Below, piece after piece: positions 27,408-37,250 of a DNA stretch of 64,000 bases (position 1 is its first letter; the number at the start of each line of letters is the position of its first letter). The notes under the pieces were generated by a model that made no database searches, was not told the origin of the DNA, and worked only from the letters and a program-made list of their open reading frames with translations. The translations under genes were made by a program, and so were the position numbers. This DNA is from Flavisolibacter ginsenosidimutans (GTDB taxonomy: Bacteria > Bacteroidota > Bacteroidia > Chitinophagales > Chitinophagaceae): NCBI RefSeq assembly GCF_007970805.1, contig NZ_CP042433.1, positions 1 through 64,000 on the forward strand. The letters are read 5' to 3'.

Positions 27408-28829
27408 TCAAGGCGTTAAAACAGAACCAATGATGTTTAAAAGTCCGTTGGAGGTGACAAGATTTTGAGTAATCACCGGAATAGTATTCACGTTAGAGGC
27501 TCCCTTAACTTTAAATCCCCCGGTAAGTGTAAACGTTAGTGAAACAGGGGTTCCCGTATCAGTCGTCAACAGCGTTTGCACGGTGCCGTTTTCGGCGATG
27601 TTGATGTTGTTGATACGCTTATTCAACAAATGAAGCCGTAATATTTTTGCCAGAACATTAGAACTTTCATTGCTCACAGCTGCAGCCGTTGCATAGCCTG
27701 CGGCTCTAAAACCAGCATTGTTCACTGCGAACACCGTATAGGATGCGGCGGGGTCGGAAAGCATTTTTACGAAGTCCATCCCACTGCCGCTGCTTGCTTT
27801 TACCAATGCGGCGTTGAAGTAGGTTAATGTCGTATCGGATTGAATCCGTGCCAGCGTCGTAACCGTTTGTGGTATCGGCAGGAATCGCGACACCGAATGA
27901 ATCACGCCGTTGTTGCCGCCAAGCATGTTGGAAAAACCGCCGTAAATAATTAGGCCATTCGCGTAGTTATAGGTCGTGTTGCCAGGTTTAAGCTTGTCGA
28001 AATAAACCAGGGTGCTGCCGAGCGTTGTTTGCGGCTTTGATGAATCAAAATCGGTGGTGAGAAGCCGGCTGCTAATCATGTGTCGTTTCAGCAAACGGCC
28101 AAGTGTATCGGGAACCGCTGCGGTTATCGCGGCAGCCGAAGCATAGCCGCCATCAATAAAAGCGCCGTTATTTGGCGCAAACAATGTGTAGTTCGCAGCC
28201 GGATCGGAGAGCATCGCATTAAAATCGGTGCTGCCCTGGCTGGCTCTTGCAATGGCCGCAATTAAGTAAGTAAACTGTGAGTTTGATGTGCTGTTGGCAT
28301 AAGTATTAAGCCGCTCAAGAAGCGTAGAACGCTTTGCCAACACTTTGTTGATGACATGAAAGATGCCGTTGCTAACGGGTTCATTGGTGTTAGTAATGTT
28401 CGCGCCATCGACATATAAATCATTGCCAACTTTTTGAATCAAAAGTTTATCGCCGTTCAACGTGGTCAATTGCTGTCCAGCCGTTAAACTGCTGCTTTCA
28501 ATTTTGCCTTCCACCAAATGATTTCGCAATAGTCTTACAACCGAGTCACTTGAGAGAGCCTGAATGGCAGCGGTTGTATAGCCGGCTGCTGAAAAAGCCG
28601 AATTGGTCGGAGCGAAAATGGTGTAATTCCCACCTTTCAATAAATCGGCTTGTCCAGCTCTGTCAATCAGGTATTTGAACAAAGAAAAATTATAGCTGTC
28701 CTCACTAAAAGCATCGTATGCGGTTACAATAGATGGCGGCATGTCAACCGACGACTGCTTTTTGCACGACATAAAGCAAAGGGCGGTAAACAAAATACTA
28801 AGCGAATAAAAACGAGTTGATCTTTTCAT
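27408..28829 (-). CDS. Lipoprotein with three fasciclin (FAS1) domains
   Basis: This 473-residue lipoprotein (signal peptide and lipobox ending CFMSC) carries three FAS1 domains. Their repeating signatures are NYTIFAPTNSAF (about 66-77), NYTLFAPNNGAF (about 212-223) and SYTVFAVNNAGF (about 360-371), each followed by AAGYTTAA-like repeats. FAS1 domains mediate adhesion or protein and carbohydrate contacts. As the last gene of the SusC/SusD operon, it probably takes part in the outer-membrane capture complex rather than catalysis. The third domain shows substitutions (AVNNAGF) compared with the first two. Confidence 0.9.
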   Translation of the reverse strand: MKRSTRFYSLSILFTALCFMSCKKQSSVDMPPSIVTAYDAFSEDSYNFSLFKYLIDRAGQADLLKGGNYTIFAPTNSAFSAAGYTTAAIQALSSDSVVRLLRNHLVEGKIESSSLTAGQQLTTLNGDKLLIQKVGNDLYVDGANITNTNEPVSNGIFHVINKVLAKRSTLLERLNTYANSTSNSQFTYLIAAIARASQGSTDFNAMLSDPAANYTLFAPNNGAFIDGGYASAAAITAAVPDTLGRLLKRHMISSRLLTTDFDSSKPQTTLGSTLVYFDKLKPGNTTYNYANGLIIYGGFSNMLGGNNGVIHSVSRFLPIPQTVTTLARIQSDTTLTYFNAALVKASSGSGMDFVKMLSDPAASYTVFAVNNAGFRAAGYATAAAVSNESSNVLAKILRLHLLNKRINNINIAENGTVQTLLTTDTGTPVSLTFTLTGGFKVKGASNVNTIPVITQNLVTSNGLLNIIGSVLTP

Positions 28830-28895
28830 GAAGATGTTTTGTTTGTACTGATCCGTTTTAAAAGCACGACATTTTTCAAATGCCTTTCAAGCCGT

Positions 28896-29810
28896 TTAAC
28901 GAACCGTGATTGTTATCTCTTTCACCACTTGCTTGTTGTCCCATTTGCTGGCATTGATAGCTTCAAAACTTACGGTGTATGTGCCCGGCGATGAGTAGCC
29001 CGCAAAGGTGTAGTCAGTCAATACGGCTGTGGGGTTGTTACGGATGCTGACGCCAACAGCACGAGCCGTTCGATTAAAGAAAAGTGGTTGACTGATGATC
29101 CAGTCTTCGTTGTCATCCGTGCCAATGGCGCCGCCCGCCATTTGAATTTGTGTGCTGCTGAATGACCAAACCTTTGCATTGTTCAATACATCCAGTGCGC
29201 CCCAGCTGATGCTGGCGGATGTGGCTACGGTTGCCAGCGTGCTATCCGCCAGTTTGTTTTGCACCAGAATGTTTTTGATCGTCCAGGTGCGTTGCGAAAC
29301 GGCCGATTTAAAATCATGGTATTTGAAAGCGACATACACCGGCGAATCTTTTTTGTTGAAGTCGGCTAGGTTGATGACTCCCGAAGGCGTATTATCGGTG
29401 CCGGTTGAAAACTGTGCACGGTCTGAAATGTCGGTCCATGTAGCCGCCTTTAAGTTCTCTACATCAAATACGTTCCTGAAATTGTTAGAAATCATCAGTT
29501 TCAGCGTCGTGTCCGGCGTGGCTGCCGTGGCGCCGAACTGGCGGTAAGAGGTGAACTGCATTTGCGGTGTACCTTCTACTGTTGTCCTGTCTTTGAACTT
29601 GTATTCGCTGCCCGGTGCGCCGGAAAAAAATGTAATTACATCAGCGGTGCCCGAAAAATGAAAAATAATGGGTTTGCCAACGCTGTACGTCGTCGAATCA
29701 ACTGCTACTTCAAACGACGGCGATTCCACCGCTGTGTAATCTTTTTTACAGGCGCATAAACAAAGCACAATACCTAAGCCGAAGAGAGCAAATTTTATAT
29801 TTTGTTTCAT
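28896..29810 (-). CDS. DUF5017-like surface lipoprotein
   Basis: This 304-residue lipoprotein (lipobox near LCLCAC) has a PKD-like N-terminal beta-sandwich (YSVGKPIIFHFSGTADVITFFSG) and a C-terminal domain resembling the DUF5017/SusE-like proteins of Bacteroidota. It has no catalytic motif. In this operon it lies between SusD and the fasciclin protein, the usual place for an auxiliary surface glycan-binding protein. That role is inferred from position. Confidence 0.75.
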   Translation of the reverse strand: MKQNIKFALFGLGIVLCLCACKKDYTAVESPSFEVAVDSTTYSVGKPIIFHFSGTADVITFFSGAPGSEYKFKDRTTVEGTPQMQFTSYRQFGATAATPDTTLKLMISNNFRNVFDVENLKAATWTDISDRAQFSTGTDNTPSGVINLADFNKKDSPVYVAFKYHDFKSAVSQRTWTIKNILVQNKLADSTLATVATSASISWGALDVLNNAKVWSFSSTQIQMAGGAIGTDDNEDWIISQPLFFNRTARAVGVSIRNNPTAVLTDYTFAGYSSPGTYTVSFEAINASKWDNKQVVKEITITVR

Positions 29811-29843
29811 TTCAGTAAATGATAGTGTTTTTAATTGCTTTGT

Positions 29844-31421
29844 TTACCAGCCAGGATTTTGCGTCATGGCGTTGTTTAACGAAAGTTCATTCGCAGGAAT
29901 AGGCCAGTAGCGCCATTTGGGCGTGGCATTGTCTGAAATGTTGATAATGATTTGTTTCAGTGAACTGTTCACCGCCGGCAGCGCTGTGTTGGTTACATCG
30001 TTCTTCATTTTTTGTAGCGTGGAGAAGAAAATGCCCCAACGCATCAGGTCATGTTTGCGCAATCCCTCCGAAGGGAACTCACGGCAACGTTCATCCTGGA
30101 TAGCCTGCCGGAAAGAGGCTTGGTCCATGCCCGCGGTTAAATTCGATTCAGTTGGATTAGTGGCTCCTGGCAACAGTTTACCCCAAGCCCGTGCTCTTAC
30201 TTGGTTAATGCAGGAATAAGCAAGTGTCGTTGGCCCGTTTGTTTCATTTTCTGCTTCAGCGAGCATAAGCAAGACATCGGCATAACGGAGCAGTGGAAAG
30301 TTAACGGGCGACCTTCCCGTAGTACGCGGAAACGGCGTGTATTGAAGGCGGAACTTGCCTGGAAACCGGTCGTACAAGGCTGTGCTTGACATGTAACTCC
30401 GGGTAACCGTAGAGCCTGAAGCAACGTAATAGTAAGGTGCAATGTTCCAATCCCTGCGCAGGTCCTTTGCATTGTACAAATTGTACAGCAACCTTGTTGC
30501 TCTTACCTGTCCTGCACAGTTGCCGGTATCCGCAAGAGGGCAGCTAATTCCGTTCAAATAACCCAGGTAGCCGTGTTCTGTTTTGCCCGGTATATCTACC
30601 ATGTCCACCTCCCACATGCTTTCCTTTTTGTCGTATTGGTTTGAAATCATTTTAATGAAGACATCCGTATAGTCTGGATTCAAGCCGTGTTCTTTTGAGT
30701 CCACCGCCTTTTGTGCCCATTTTCTTGCATCTTCAAATTTGGTTTTGTCATTGAGCGGATCACCCGCCATGGTTAGGCACACTCTTGCAAGAATACCTTG
30801 CACCGTCGTTTTTGCAGGATAGCCAGCACCACCGTAATCGCCCAGAGCAGTGGTAGGCACCAACTCTTCCGCAGCCGTCATGTCTTTTAAAATTTGAGCA
30901 TACACATCGGCAACCGACGAGCGGGGGATACTGATGTCGTTGGCATCTGCTGTAGGTTTCAGTTTTAGCGGAATTGGCCCCCACTGATCAACCAAAAAGA
31001 AAAAACAATAAGCCCGGAAGAACAATGCTTCGCCTTTAATGTAACCCTTTTTTGTAGCGTCCATGTCCACTTTGTCAATATTGGCCAGCAAAACATTGCA
31101 ACGCTCAATCGCTTCGTACAACACTTGCCAGGTGCTGGCAAAACTTGGATCCGTGGCTAGGGCCTGGTGGTTGGCAGGATATTGACCTGTCAAAGTACAA
31201 TACACATCATCACATGATTCCACCATGCGTGCCTGCCAGTAACCGGCATAATACCATTGCCGCGAGAGTTCGTCAAATGCGGCATTCAGGGCCAGTACCG
31301 CATCCTGCTCTTTCGTAAAATAATTTTGCGGCGTAATAAAATCCTGTGGTACCGTTGTTAGATATTTTTTGCAACCACCAAGGAAGGTGCAAACAACGAG
31401 GAGGGGAAGAATTTTTTTCAT
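29844..31421 (-). CDS. SusD/RagB-family glycan-binding lipoprotein
   Basis: This 525-residue lipoprotein starts MKKILPLLVVCTFLGGC, which supplies the lipobox. An upstream ATG at 31430 is possible, and longer extensions run into susC. Family features are GEALFFRAYCFFFLVDQWG (the TPR-like helix pair), RYADVLLMLAEAENETNG, and a C-terminal FPSEGLRKHDLMRWG and MTQNPGW. It lies 13 bases after the susC stop and forms a complete SusC/SusD pair. Confidence 0.95.
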   Translation of the reverse strand: MKKILPLLVVCTFLGGCKKYLTTVPQDFITPQNYFTKEQDAVLALNAAFDELSRQWYYAGYWQARMVESCDDVYCTLTGQYPANHQALATDPSFASTWQVLYEAIERCNVLLANIDKVDMDATKKGYIKGEALFFRAYCFFFLVDQWGPIPLKLKPTADANDISIPRSSVADVYAQILKDMTAAEELVPTTALGDYGGAGYPAKTTVQGILARVCLTMAGDPLNDKTKFEDARKWAQKAVDSKEHGLNPDYTDVFIKMISNQYDKKESMWEVDMVDIPGKTEHGYLGYLNGISCPLADTGNCAGQVRATRLLYNLYNAKDLRRDWNIAPYYYVASGSTVTRSYMSSTALYDRFPGKFRLQYTPFPRTTGRSPVNFPLLRYADVLLMLAEAENETNGPTTLAYSCINQVRARAWGKLLPGATNPTESNLTAGMDQASFRQAIQDERCREFPSEGLRKHDLMRWGIFFSTLQKMKNDVTNTALPAVNSSLKQIIINISDNATPKWRYWPIPANELSLNNAMTQNPGW

Positions 31422-31434
31422 TATCTGCATTTGT

Positions 31435-34400
31435 TTAAAATGAAAGATTGAGACCGCCGACAATCGTGAAAGGACGTGGATACGTAGAATAGTCAAGGCC
31501 GGGCGTTAAGGCAGTTTGGTAAGCCGAAAGTTCCGGATCATAGCCTTTGTATTTTGTCCACGTGTAAATATTTGACGTGGCAACGTAAACGCGAAGGCCT
31601 TTGATTTTATGTCGCAACAGCAACTTGGCGGGCAGGTTGTAACCGATGTTGATCGTCTTTAACCGGAGGAAAGACCCGTCTTCCACAAACTGCGAACTGT
31701 ACACACCCGCTGCTACGCGGTTTAGCTTTGGAATATCGGTGTCTTGATTGGCGGCCGTCCACCGGTTGGCAAATTCGGCAAACGTGTTCTGTGCCGGTAT
31801 AAAGCTCCCCCGCTGTTGAATGCCCATGCCGGTGGCAAACCAGATGCGATTGGCATCAATGACGCTATTGCCGTAGGACCATTGTAAAAAAATGTTTACG
31901 TCAAAGTTTTTATACCGCAAACTGTTGCTCCAGCCACCCGTATGCAACGGATAGCCGTTGCCAATTACGACACGGTCATCAGCATTGATTTTTCCGTCGT
32001 GGTTAATGTCTATGAATTTCTGGTCGCCGGGTTGCGGCGTGCCGCTCACGGCGATGTTGGGTTTTAAAGCATAAGTGCCGTTGGGCAAACGGTCAAAATC
32101 GCTGTATTGGTAGAGGCCGTCGGCAACCAAGCCGTACATCTGCCCGAGTGGCCCGCCAATTTTTGCAATGTAAGCCGGCGTTGTGGCATAAACTGCCTCC
32201 CAGGAAACTGAAGTAGTAATAGCATTTTCATCGGGGTCAGAAAGTGCTTCGAGACGGTTTCGGTTAAAGCTGATGTTGAAATTGCTGTTGTACGAAAAGT
32301 CGCCTTTGTTAATAACGGCAGCATTCAGGCTAATTTCTAGTCCGCGGTTGCTAATGGCGGCAATGTTTTTCAACACGCTGCCGTAGCCTGTGCTGGTCGG
32401 CAATTGCGTACGGTAAAGCAGGTTTTTTGTTGTGCGTTTGTAAACATCAACAACCAAGTTTAGTCGGTTGTCAAAGAAACCTAAGTCAACTCCCAAGTCC
32501 GTAGCGGTTGTATTTTCCCATTTCAGCGACGGATTCTGTAACGAGCCGATAACAGCGCTGTTTGGTTGCGTTACACCGTTATAGGTAAAAGGAGAACTGA
32601 AGGAGATGCGGGCATAGGTATCGAAATCGCCAATACGATTGTTGCCTGTGATGCCATAGCTGCCGCGAATGTTTCCATCAGAAAGAATTTTGTTTTTCTT
32701 TAAAAATTTTTCTTCGGTGAATTTCCATTTTACAGCACCTGATGGGAAGTAGCTCCATTTGTTATCACCAACAAATTTTGACGACCCGTCAGCCCGGAAA
32801 TTGCCGGTGAGGTAATATTTGCCAGCGTAGTTGTATGCAAAACTACCCAGTAAAGACGCCAAAGTGCTTTTGCTGATGGAGCCTGTTGGTGGCGTATTGA
32901 TGATGCCCGCGTCGATGCCGCTGATGCCAAGTTCTTCAGACGGTATTTGATAAGCGCTGTAGCCAAAAGAACGTGACTGCGCCATTTGAATGGAATTGCC
33001 CACAACAAGGTTAAACCGGTGTTTTTTTCCGAAAGTGTTGGTATAGTCAAGCAAATTCGTGTTGTCGAAGTAGTCGTATTGATAATTATACAGGCTACCG
33101 TTGATGCCCGATGTGCTGTAAGGTCCGCCTAGCCTGGTTTTCGAACCATTGAAACTTTCCACCCGCATAAACGTGTTGTTGGCACTGCCACGCACACGTA
33201 ATTTCAATTGCTTGGTGATGCTGTAATCAACCGAAAGATTGCTAATGATATTGCTGCTAATGTTGTTCCTGATTTCGTTCTTTGTAGAAAGAATAGGGTT
33301 CACGCGGTAATCCTGAACACCATTTCCTTCAGGATCATAAAGCGAAGCTTCCAACTGGTCATCGAATCCCGAAATAGAAATAGGGCGATAAGTGAAAGCA
33401 TGATAGAAGAGCGCATTGCCGCCACCGCTTGTTCCCTGCGGATCTTGCCCGGCAATTTTATTGTTTGTATAGGTAACAGCCGCTGAGACTTTCAATCGAG
33501 TGCCGACCGTTTGATCAAGCGTTAGCTTTCCTTGATAGCGGCGAAATGCGGAATTAATGATGATGCCTTCCTGGTTGAAATAATTGCCGGAAAAAGAATA
33601 AAGCGTTCCCCCAGCACCACCACGTAAACTGAGTGAATGGTTTTGCTGGCTGCCGGTTTGCAACAATCGTCCCTGCCAGTCAACTCCTTTTACATTGCGG
33701 TAATCTTCGAGAACAGCACCGTTGTTTAAATACGGATTGTTGGCGCCTAAGTATTCCGATTGCACCTTCACAAATTCGTAAGGGCTTAACAGCTTTAAAT
33801 ACTTTATCGGCTTGTTGATTCCATAACTGGCATTGTAGCCAATGACCGGTGTGCCCCTTGTGCCACGTTTAGTCGTAATAACAACGACCCCGTTCGAACC
33901 TTTAGCGCCATACAAGGCCGTGGAAGATGCATCCTTTAACACGTTGATGGACTCGATGTCGTTCGGATCTAAAATATTGTTATCAGGGTTTTCAATGGGG
34001 AAGCCATCAATTACAAACAACGGCCGGTTGCTTTGTGAAATCGATCCAACACCTCGAATGACAATGTCTATTCCCGAACCCGGACGGCCGCTTTGCGAGG
34101 TTACCTGCACGCCGGCTACCCGTCCGGCAAGCGCTTCTTCAAACGAACGCACCGGTGCTTTTTGCAGTTCTTCCATTTTTACCGATCCAACTGCGCCGGT
34201 TAAATCTTTGCGGGTAGTGGTGGTATAACCCGTAACAATCACTTCGTCCATGCCGGTGTTGTTCACATCCATTGTCAGATTAATTGTTTTCCTGCCGCCA
34301 ATGGAAATTTCCTGTGTTGTATAGCCCACAAACGAAAACACCAGCGTCTTTTCGTTTGGTTGTACCACAATTGAATAAGCACCACTATTGTTTGTAACGG

Positions 34401-34617
34401 TACCGTTGGCTGATGTATTTTTTGCCCGAACAGATACACCCGAAAGCGGAAGACCATCTGTGTTTTTTACCAAACCCGTAATGGTTGTTTGTGCGAAGCC
34501 GGAAAGGGAAAACAAGAATAAGGTAAAAAAGAGAAGTCGCTGTTTTCTGACGCAATAAACGACGGAATTATTGCGGGATGAAATTGCGCAGGGAGAAAAA
34601 GCAATTTTTACTTGCAT
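31435..34617 (-). CDS. SusC/RagA-type TonB-dependent outer-membrane transporter
   Basis: This 1060-residue SusC is intact. A signal peptide ends near LSGFAQ. A carboxypeptidase-regulatory-like domain follows (TITGLVKNTDGLPLSGVSV, read in part), then a plug with DEVIVTGYTT and NVLKDASSTALYGAKGSNG, and a 22-strand-type barrel ending in LNLSF. It imports oligosaccharides captured by the SusD encoded next. It is the first gene of the - strand operon, transcribed away from the GH127 gene across a 548-base regulatory region. No anti-sigma or hybrid two-component regulator gene accompanies it. Confidence 0.96.
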   Translation of the reverse strand: MQVKIAFSPCAISSRNNSVVYCVRKQRLLFFTLFLFSLSGFAQTTITGLVKNTDGLPLSGVSVRAKNTSANGTVTNNSGAYSIVVQPNEKTLVFSFVGYTTQEISIGGRKTINLTMDVNNTGMDEVIVTGYTTTTRKDLTGAVGSVKMEELQKAPVRSFEEALAGRVAGVQVTSQSGRPGSGIDIVIRGVGSISQSNRPLFVIDGFPIENPDNNILDPNDIESINVLKDASSTALYGAKGSNGVVVITTKRGTRGTPVIGYNASYGINKPIKYLKLLSPYEFVKVQSEYLGANNPYLNNGAVLEDYRNVKGVDWQGRLLQTGSQQNHSLSLRGGAGGTLYSFSGNYFNQEGIIINSAFRRYQGKLTLDQTVGTRLKVSAAVTYTNNKIAGQDPQGTSGGGNALFYHAFTYRPISISGFDDQLEASLYDPEGNGVQDYRVNPILSTKNEIRNNISSNIISNLSVDYSITKQLKLRVRGSANNTFMRVESFNGSKTRLGGPYSTSGINGSLYNYQYDYFDNTNLLDYTNTFGKKHRFNLVVGNSIQMAQSRSFGYSAYQIPSEELGISGIDAGIINTPPTGSISKSTLASLLGSFAYNYAGKYYLTGNFRADGSSKFVGDNKWSYFPSGAVKWKFTEEKFLKKNKILSDGNIRGSYGITGNNRIGDFDTYARISFSSPFTYNGVTQPNSAVIGSLQNPSLKWENTTATDLGVDLGFFDNRLNLVVDVYKRTTKNLLYRTQLPTSTGYGSVLKNIAAISNRGLEISLNAAVINKGDFSYNSNFNISFNRNRLEALSDPDENAITTSVSWEAVYATTPAYIAKIGGPLGQMYGLVADGLYQYSDFDRLPNGTYALKPNIAVSGTPQPGDQKFIDINHDGKINADDRVVIGNGYPLHTGGWSNSLRYKNFDVNIFLQWSYGNSVIDANRIWFATGMGIQQRGSFIPAQNTFAEFANRWTAANQDTDIPKLNRVAAGVYSSQFVEDGSFLRLKTINIGYNLPAKLLLRHKIKGLRVYVATSNIYTWTKYKGYDPELSAYQTALTPGLDYSTYPRPFTIVGGLNLSF

Positions 34618-34881
34618 TAGTAACGGTATTGGTATTGATAATGAAAAATCAGGAATTGTTTGATTGTGTGCAGCGGTTTAACACGGAACAAAGGATATTC
34701 TGGCGATTGCAGTTGTTCGCATTTGCGAAAATCTAATTCTACCCCTAAAAATGGCAGTCGTGATCTCGAACAATAAAGCAATCGTCACAGAAAGACTCGC
34801 CCACTAAAGTAAATTGTCTATCTACCAAAGTATGATCCTATTTTTTTGATCTCTGGTATTTTTTTTCAAGTACATTTTTTC

Positions 34882-34910
34882 GACTATTTAGTCTTTATAA
34901 TGATTATAAA
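34882..34910. promoter_or_regulatory. Two adjacent palindromes in the divergent PUL promoter region
   Basis: GACTA-TT-TAGTC (34882-34893) is followed without a gap by TTTATAAT-G-ATTATAAA (34894-34910). Both are perfect inverted repeats. AT-rich DNA yields some palindromes by chance, but two abutting ones between divergent operons are a plausible regulator site. Confidence 0.4.
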
Positions 34911-35109
34911 AGCTGCGGAAGTAAAGCAATTAGTCAGCAAGATGTATATCCATTCTATTCATTGTTTTTAGTTGCGAAGAGGTAAAAGATAGTATTATGA
35001 TTGAGAATGAAAATACAGAGTTACCGTAATTCAGTACGCTACATTTGTTTTGTTAGCGGATCACTTTCCTGAGCGTTTGTATCATACATCATTTTATCGT
35101 TCGCATTAT

Positions 35110-35140
35110 TTGAACCGTGGTGGTGGTTTGCAGTTCAAAC
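35110..35140. promoter_or_regulatory. Inverted repeat upstream of the GH127 gene
   Basis: TTTGAAC (35110-35116) and GTTCAAA (35134-35140) form a perfect 7-base inverted repeat with a 17-base spacer, ending 25 bases before the ATG. It could be an operator or a leader hairpin. Confidence 0.35.
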
Positions 35141-35165
35141 TATTCACCGTAAAAACGTTTGCGCT

Positions 35166-37250
35166 ATGTTTCTTGCACGCATCAAACAACGGCCCATTCT
35201 AGCCGTTAATAAAATTGTTTGGACGTTACTGTGTGCTGTTCCGCTTTTTTCGCAGGCTCAAAAACCAGTGAGTGTTTCGCAACGTGATGAGTTGAAAGTT
35301 TTGCCGGCAGGTGCCGTAAAAATCGGTGGACATGTTGGCGAAAAAATTGACCAATGCATTAACAACCGCATATTGGTTCAAACCACCAACGACCTCATTG
35401 AACTTTTTCAAAAAAAGACACTCGATCCGGGTGGCTACCGCGGTGAATTCATCGGCAAGTGGGCCACCGCCGCGGCTTTGTCGTATCGTTACCAGCCCAG
35501 TTCTCTTCTAGCTGCTAAAATGAGCGGGGCGATGAATGACCTGATCAACAGCAATGCGAGTGGTTACATCACCACCTACAAAACGGCTGATGAATTAAAG
35601 GTGTGGGATATCTGGATTCAGAAATATGTTTTGCTTGGCCTGCTGGCGCAATACGATGCCACGGGAAACGAACAATATTTGCAAGCTGCTAAACGCACTA
35701 CGGATTATTTATTGAACCTCACCGGTCCTGGCAAATTAAGTTTGGAAGAATACGGCCCGCCCTTTCACAAAGGCGGCGTCAATTATTCCATTCTTGAACC
35801 CATGGCACTTCTATACGAACGAACCGGCGAAAAAAAGTACCTCGATTATGCCGAATACATTGTAGCATCCTGGAGTAAGCCTAGCAAATACACGCCGGCC
35901 GGTGTTCGATTGATTGAAAACGCCGAAGCCGGGTTGCCGCTGGTTGATTACGAAGTGAAACACGCTTACACATTGATGTCGGATTTTGAAGGCTTGTGCG
36001 AATTGTACCGCGTCACCGGCAAAAAGCGTTATCTCGATGCCTCTGTAAAATTGGCAAAAGCCATTAAAAAATACGAACTGACAATTGTTGGTACTGTTTC
36101 CAATCACGAAATGTGGTACAACGGCGCCTGGGCGCAAACAGAGATTCAGGAACGTCCGAACGAAACCTGCGCCACCGCCACCTGGATGAAGCTTTGCTTT
36201 CAACTCTTGCGGCTTACCGGCGATTCAAAATGGGCCGATGAAATGGAAACATCTTTGTACAACGGATTGCTTGGCGCCATGATGCCGCAGGGCGAATGGT
36301 GGTCTTACGACTCGCCGTTGTACGGTGAGCGAACACCAAGCCGCGTGCAGGGGAATAACCTAAGCTGCTGCGTATCCAGCGGGCCAAGAGCTTTATTGCT
36401 TACGCCGGAATGGGCCGCGATGCAATCGGGCAATGGTGCGCTTGTTTTCAATTTTTACGGCGCAGACACTACAACATACACAACAAAGTCAGGGCAACAA
36501 ATAACAGTGTTGCAAAAAACCGATTATCCCGCAGGCAACGAAATTCGTTTCACTATTCAATCTGCTTCACCTTCAACATTTCCTTTGCAATTGCGCATTC
36601 CCGAATGGAGTAAGCAAACCGTATTAAAGGTGAACGGTGTGGTTGTGTCCGTGAAAGCCGGAACATACACTACGTTACAGCGCACATGGAAAAATGGTGA
36701 CGAAGTAACACTCCAACTTGACATGCGCGGACGCATCGTTCATGCGCCGGGAAGCTTTCAACAAGCGGTTGTTCGCGGGCCCGTAGTATTGGCGTTGGAC
36801 AGCCGCCTTGTGCCCGAACAGGATTCGGCGATTTGGTTGCTGGGCGACCCGCATGTGTACCAGGAATTTCCTGGCCAACCGAAATACAAATACATTCTTC
36901 CGAACAAGGATTTTGCTTCGCAAACTGAAGACGTTTACATTGACCTGAAGCCGGTGACTGCACAAGATAAAAACATCTGGCTGGCCTTTGAAGTATCGTT
37001 TGTGGTGCGGCCGGTATTTCACATCCACAGTGAAAAGAAGATTGTGCTTTGCGATTTTTCGTCGGCGGGAAATCAGTGGAGCGAAACAAATCTTTACCGA
37101 ACCTGGTTGCCGCAACCGCTTTACATGAACAACATGTATGCTCGCAACACCTGGAAATTTTCACTTTATGCCGCGAAAGTAAGACCCACGGTTCCGAAAT
37201 ACATTCAGGTGGCCATGAACGAAAAAAACAAAATCAATTCTTCCAAATGA
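35166..37250 (+). CDS. GH127-type beta-L-arabinofuranosidase-like exported glycosidase
   Basis: This 694-residue exported protein (signal peptide ending near FSQAQ) is of the glycoside hydrolase family 127 (DUF1680) type. The (alpha/alpha)6 barrel carries the zinc-site pattern of the family: Glu333 and Cys335 (NETCAT) and Cys401-Cys402 (LSCCVSSG), in the same order as the Glu, Cys and Cys-Cys ligands of characterised beta-L-arabinofuranosidases, where one Cys is the nucleophile. EWWSYDSPLYG lies between them. C-terminal beta-sandwich domains follow. It removes terminal arabinofuranose or a related sugar. Its stop overlaps the next start (ATGA). Confidence 0.88.
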   Translation: MFLARIKQRPILAVNKIVWTLLCAVPLFSQAQKPVSVSQRDELKVLPAGAVKIGGHVGEKIDQCINNRILVQTTNDLIELFQKKTLDPGGYRGEFIGKWATAAALSYRYQPSSLLAAKMSGAMNDLINSNASGYITTYKTADELKVWDIWIQKYVLLGLLAQYDATGNEQYLQAAKRTTDYLLNLTGPGKLSLEEYGPPFHKGGVNYSILEPMALLYERTGEKKYLDYAEYIVASWSKPSKYTPAGVRLIENAEAGLPLVDYEVKHAYTLMSDFEGLCELYRVTGKKRYLDASVKLAKAIKKYELTIVGTVSNHEMWYNGAWAQTEIQERPNETCATATWMKLCFQLLRLTGDSKWADEMETSLYNGLLGAMMPQGEWWSYDSPLYGERTPSRVQGNNLSCCVSSGPRALLLTPEWAAMQSGNGALVFNFYGADTTTYTTKSGQQITVLQKTDYPAGNEIRFTIQSASPSTFPLQLRIPEWSKQTVLKVNGVVVSVKAGTYTTLQRTWKNGDEVTLQLDMRGRIVHAPGSFQQAVVRGPVVLALDSRLVPEQDSAIWLLGDPHVYQEFPGQPKYKYILPNKDFASQTEDVYIDLKPVTAQDKNIWLAFEVSFVVRPVFHIHSEKKIVLCDFSSAGNQWSETNLYRTWLPQPLYMNNMYARNTWKFSLYAAKVRPTVPKYIQVAMNEKNKINSSK

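Larger units (their letters stand above)
34618..35165. promoter_or_regulatory. Divergent regulatory region between SusC operon and GH127 operon
   Basis: This 548-base non-coding, AT-rich region lies between divergent polysaccharide-utilisation operons. No gene is seen. It contains two adjacent perfect palindromes (34882-34910) and an inverted repeat close to the GH127 start, described separately, and must carry promoters in both directions. Confidence 0.6.
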
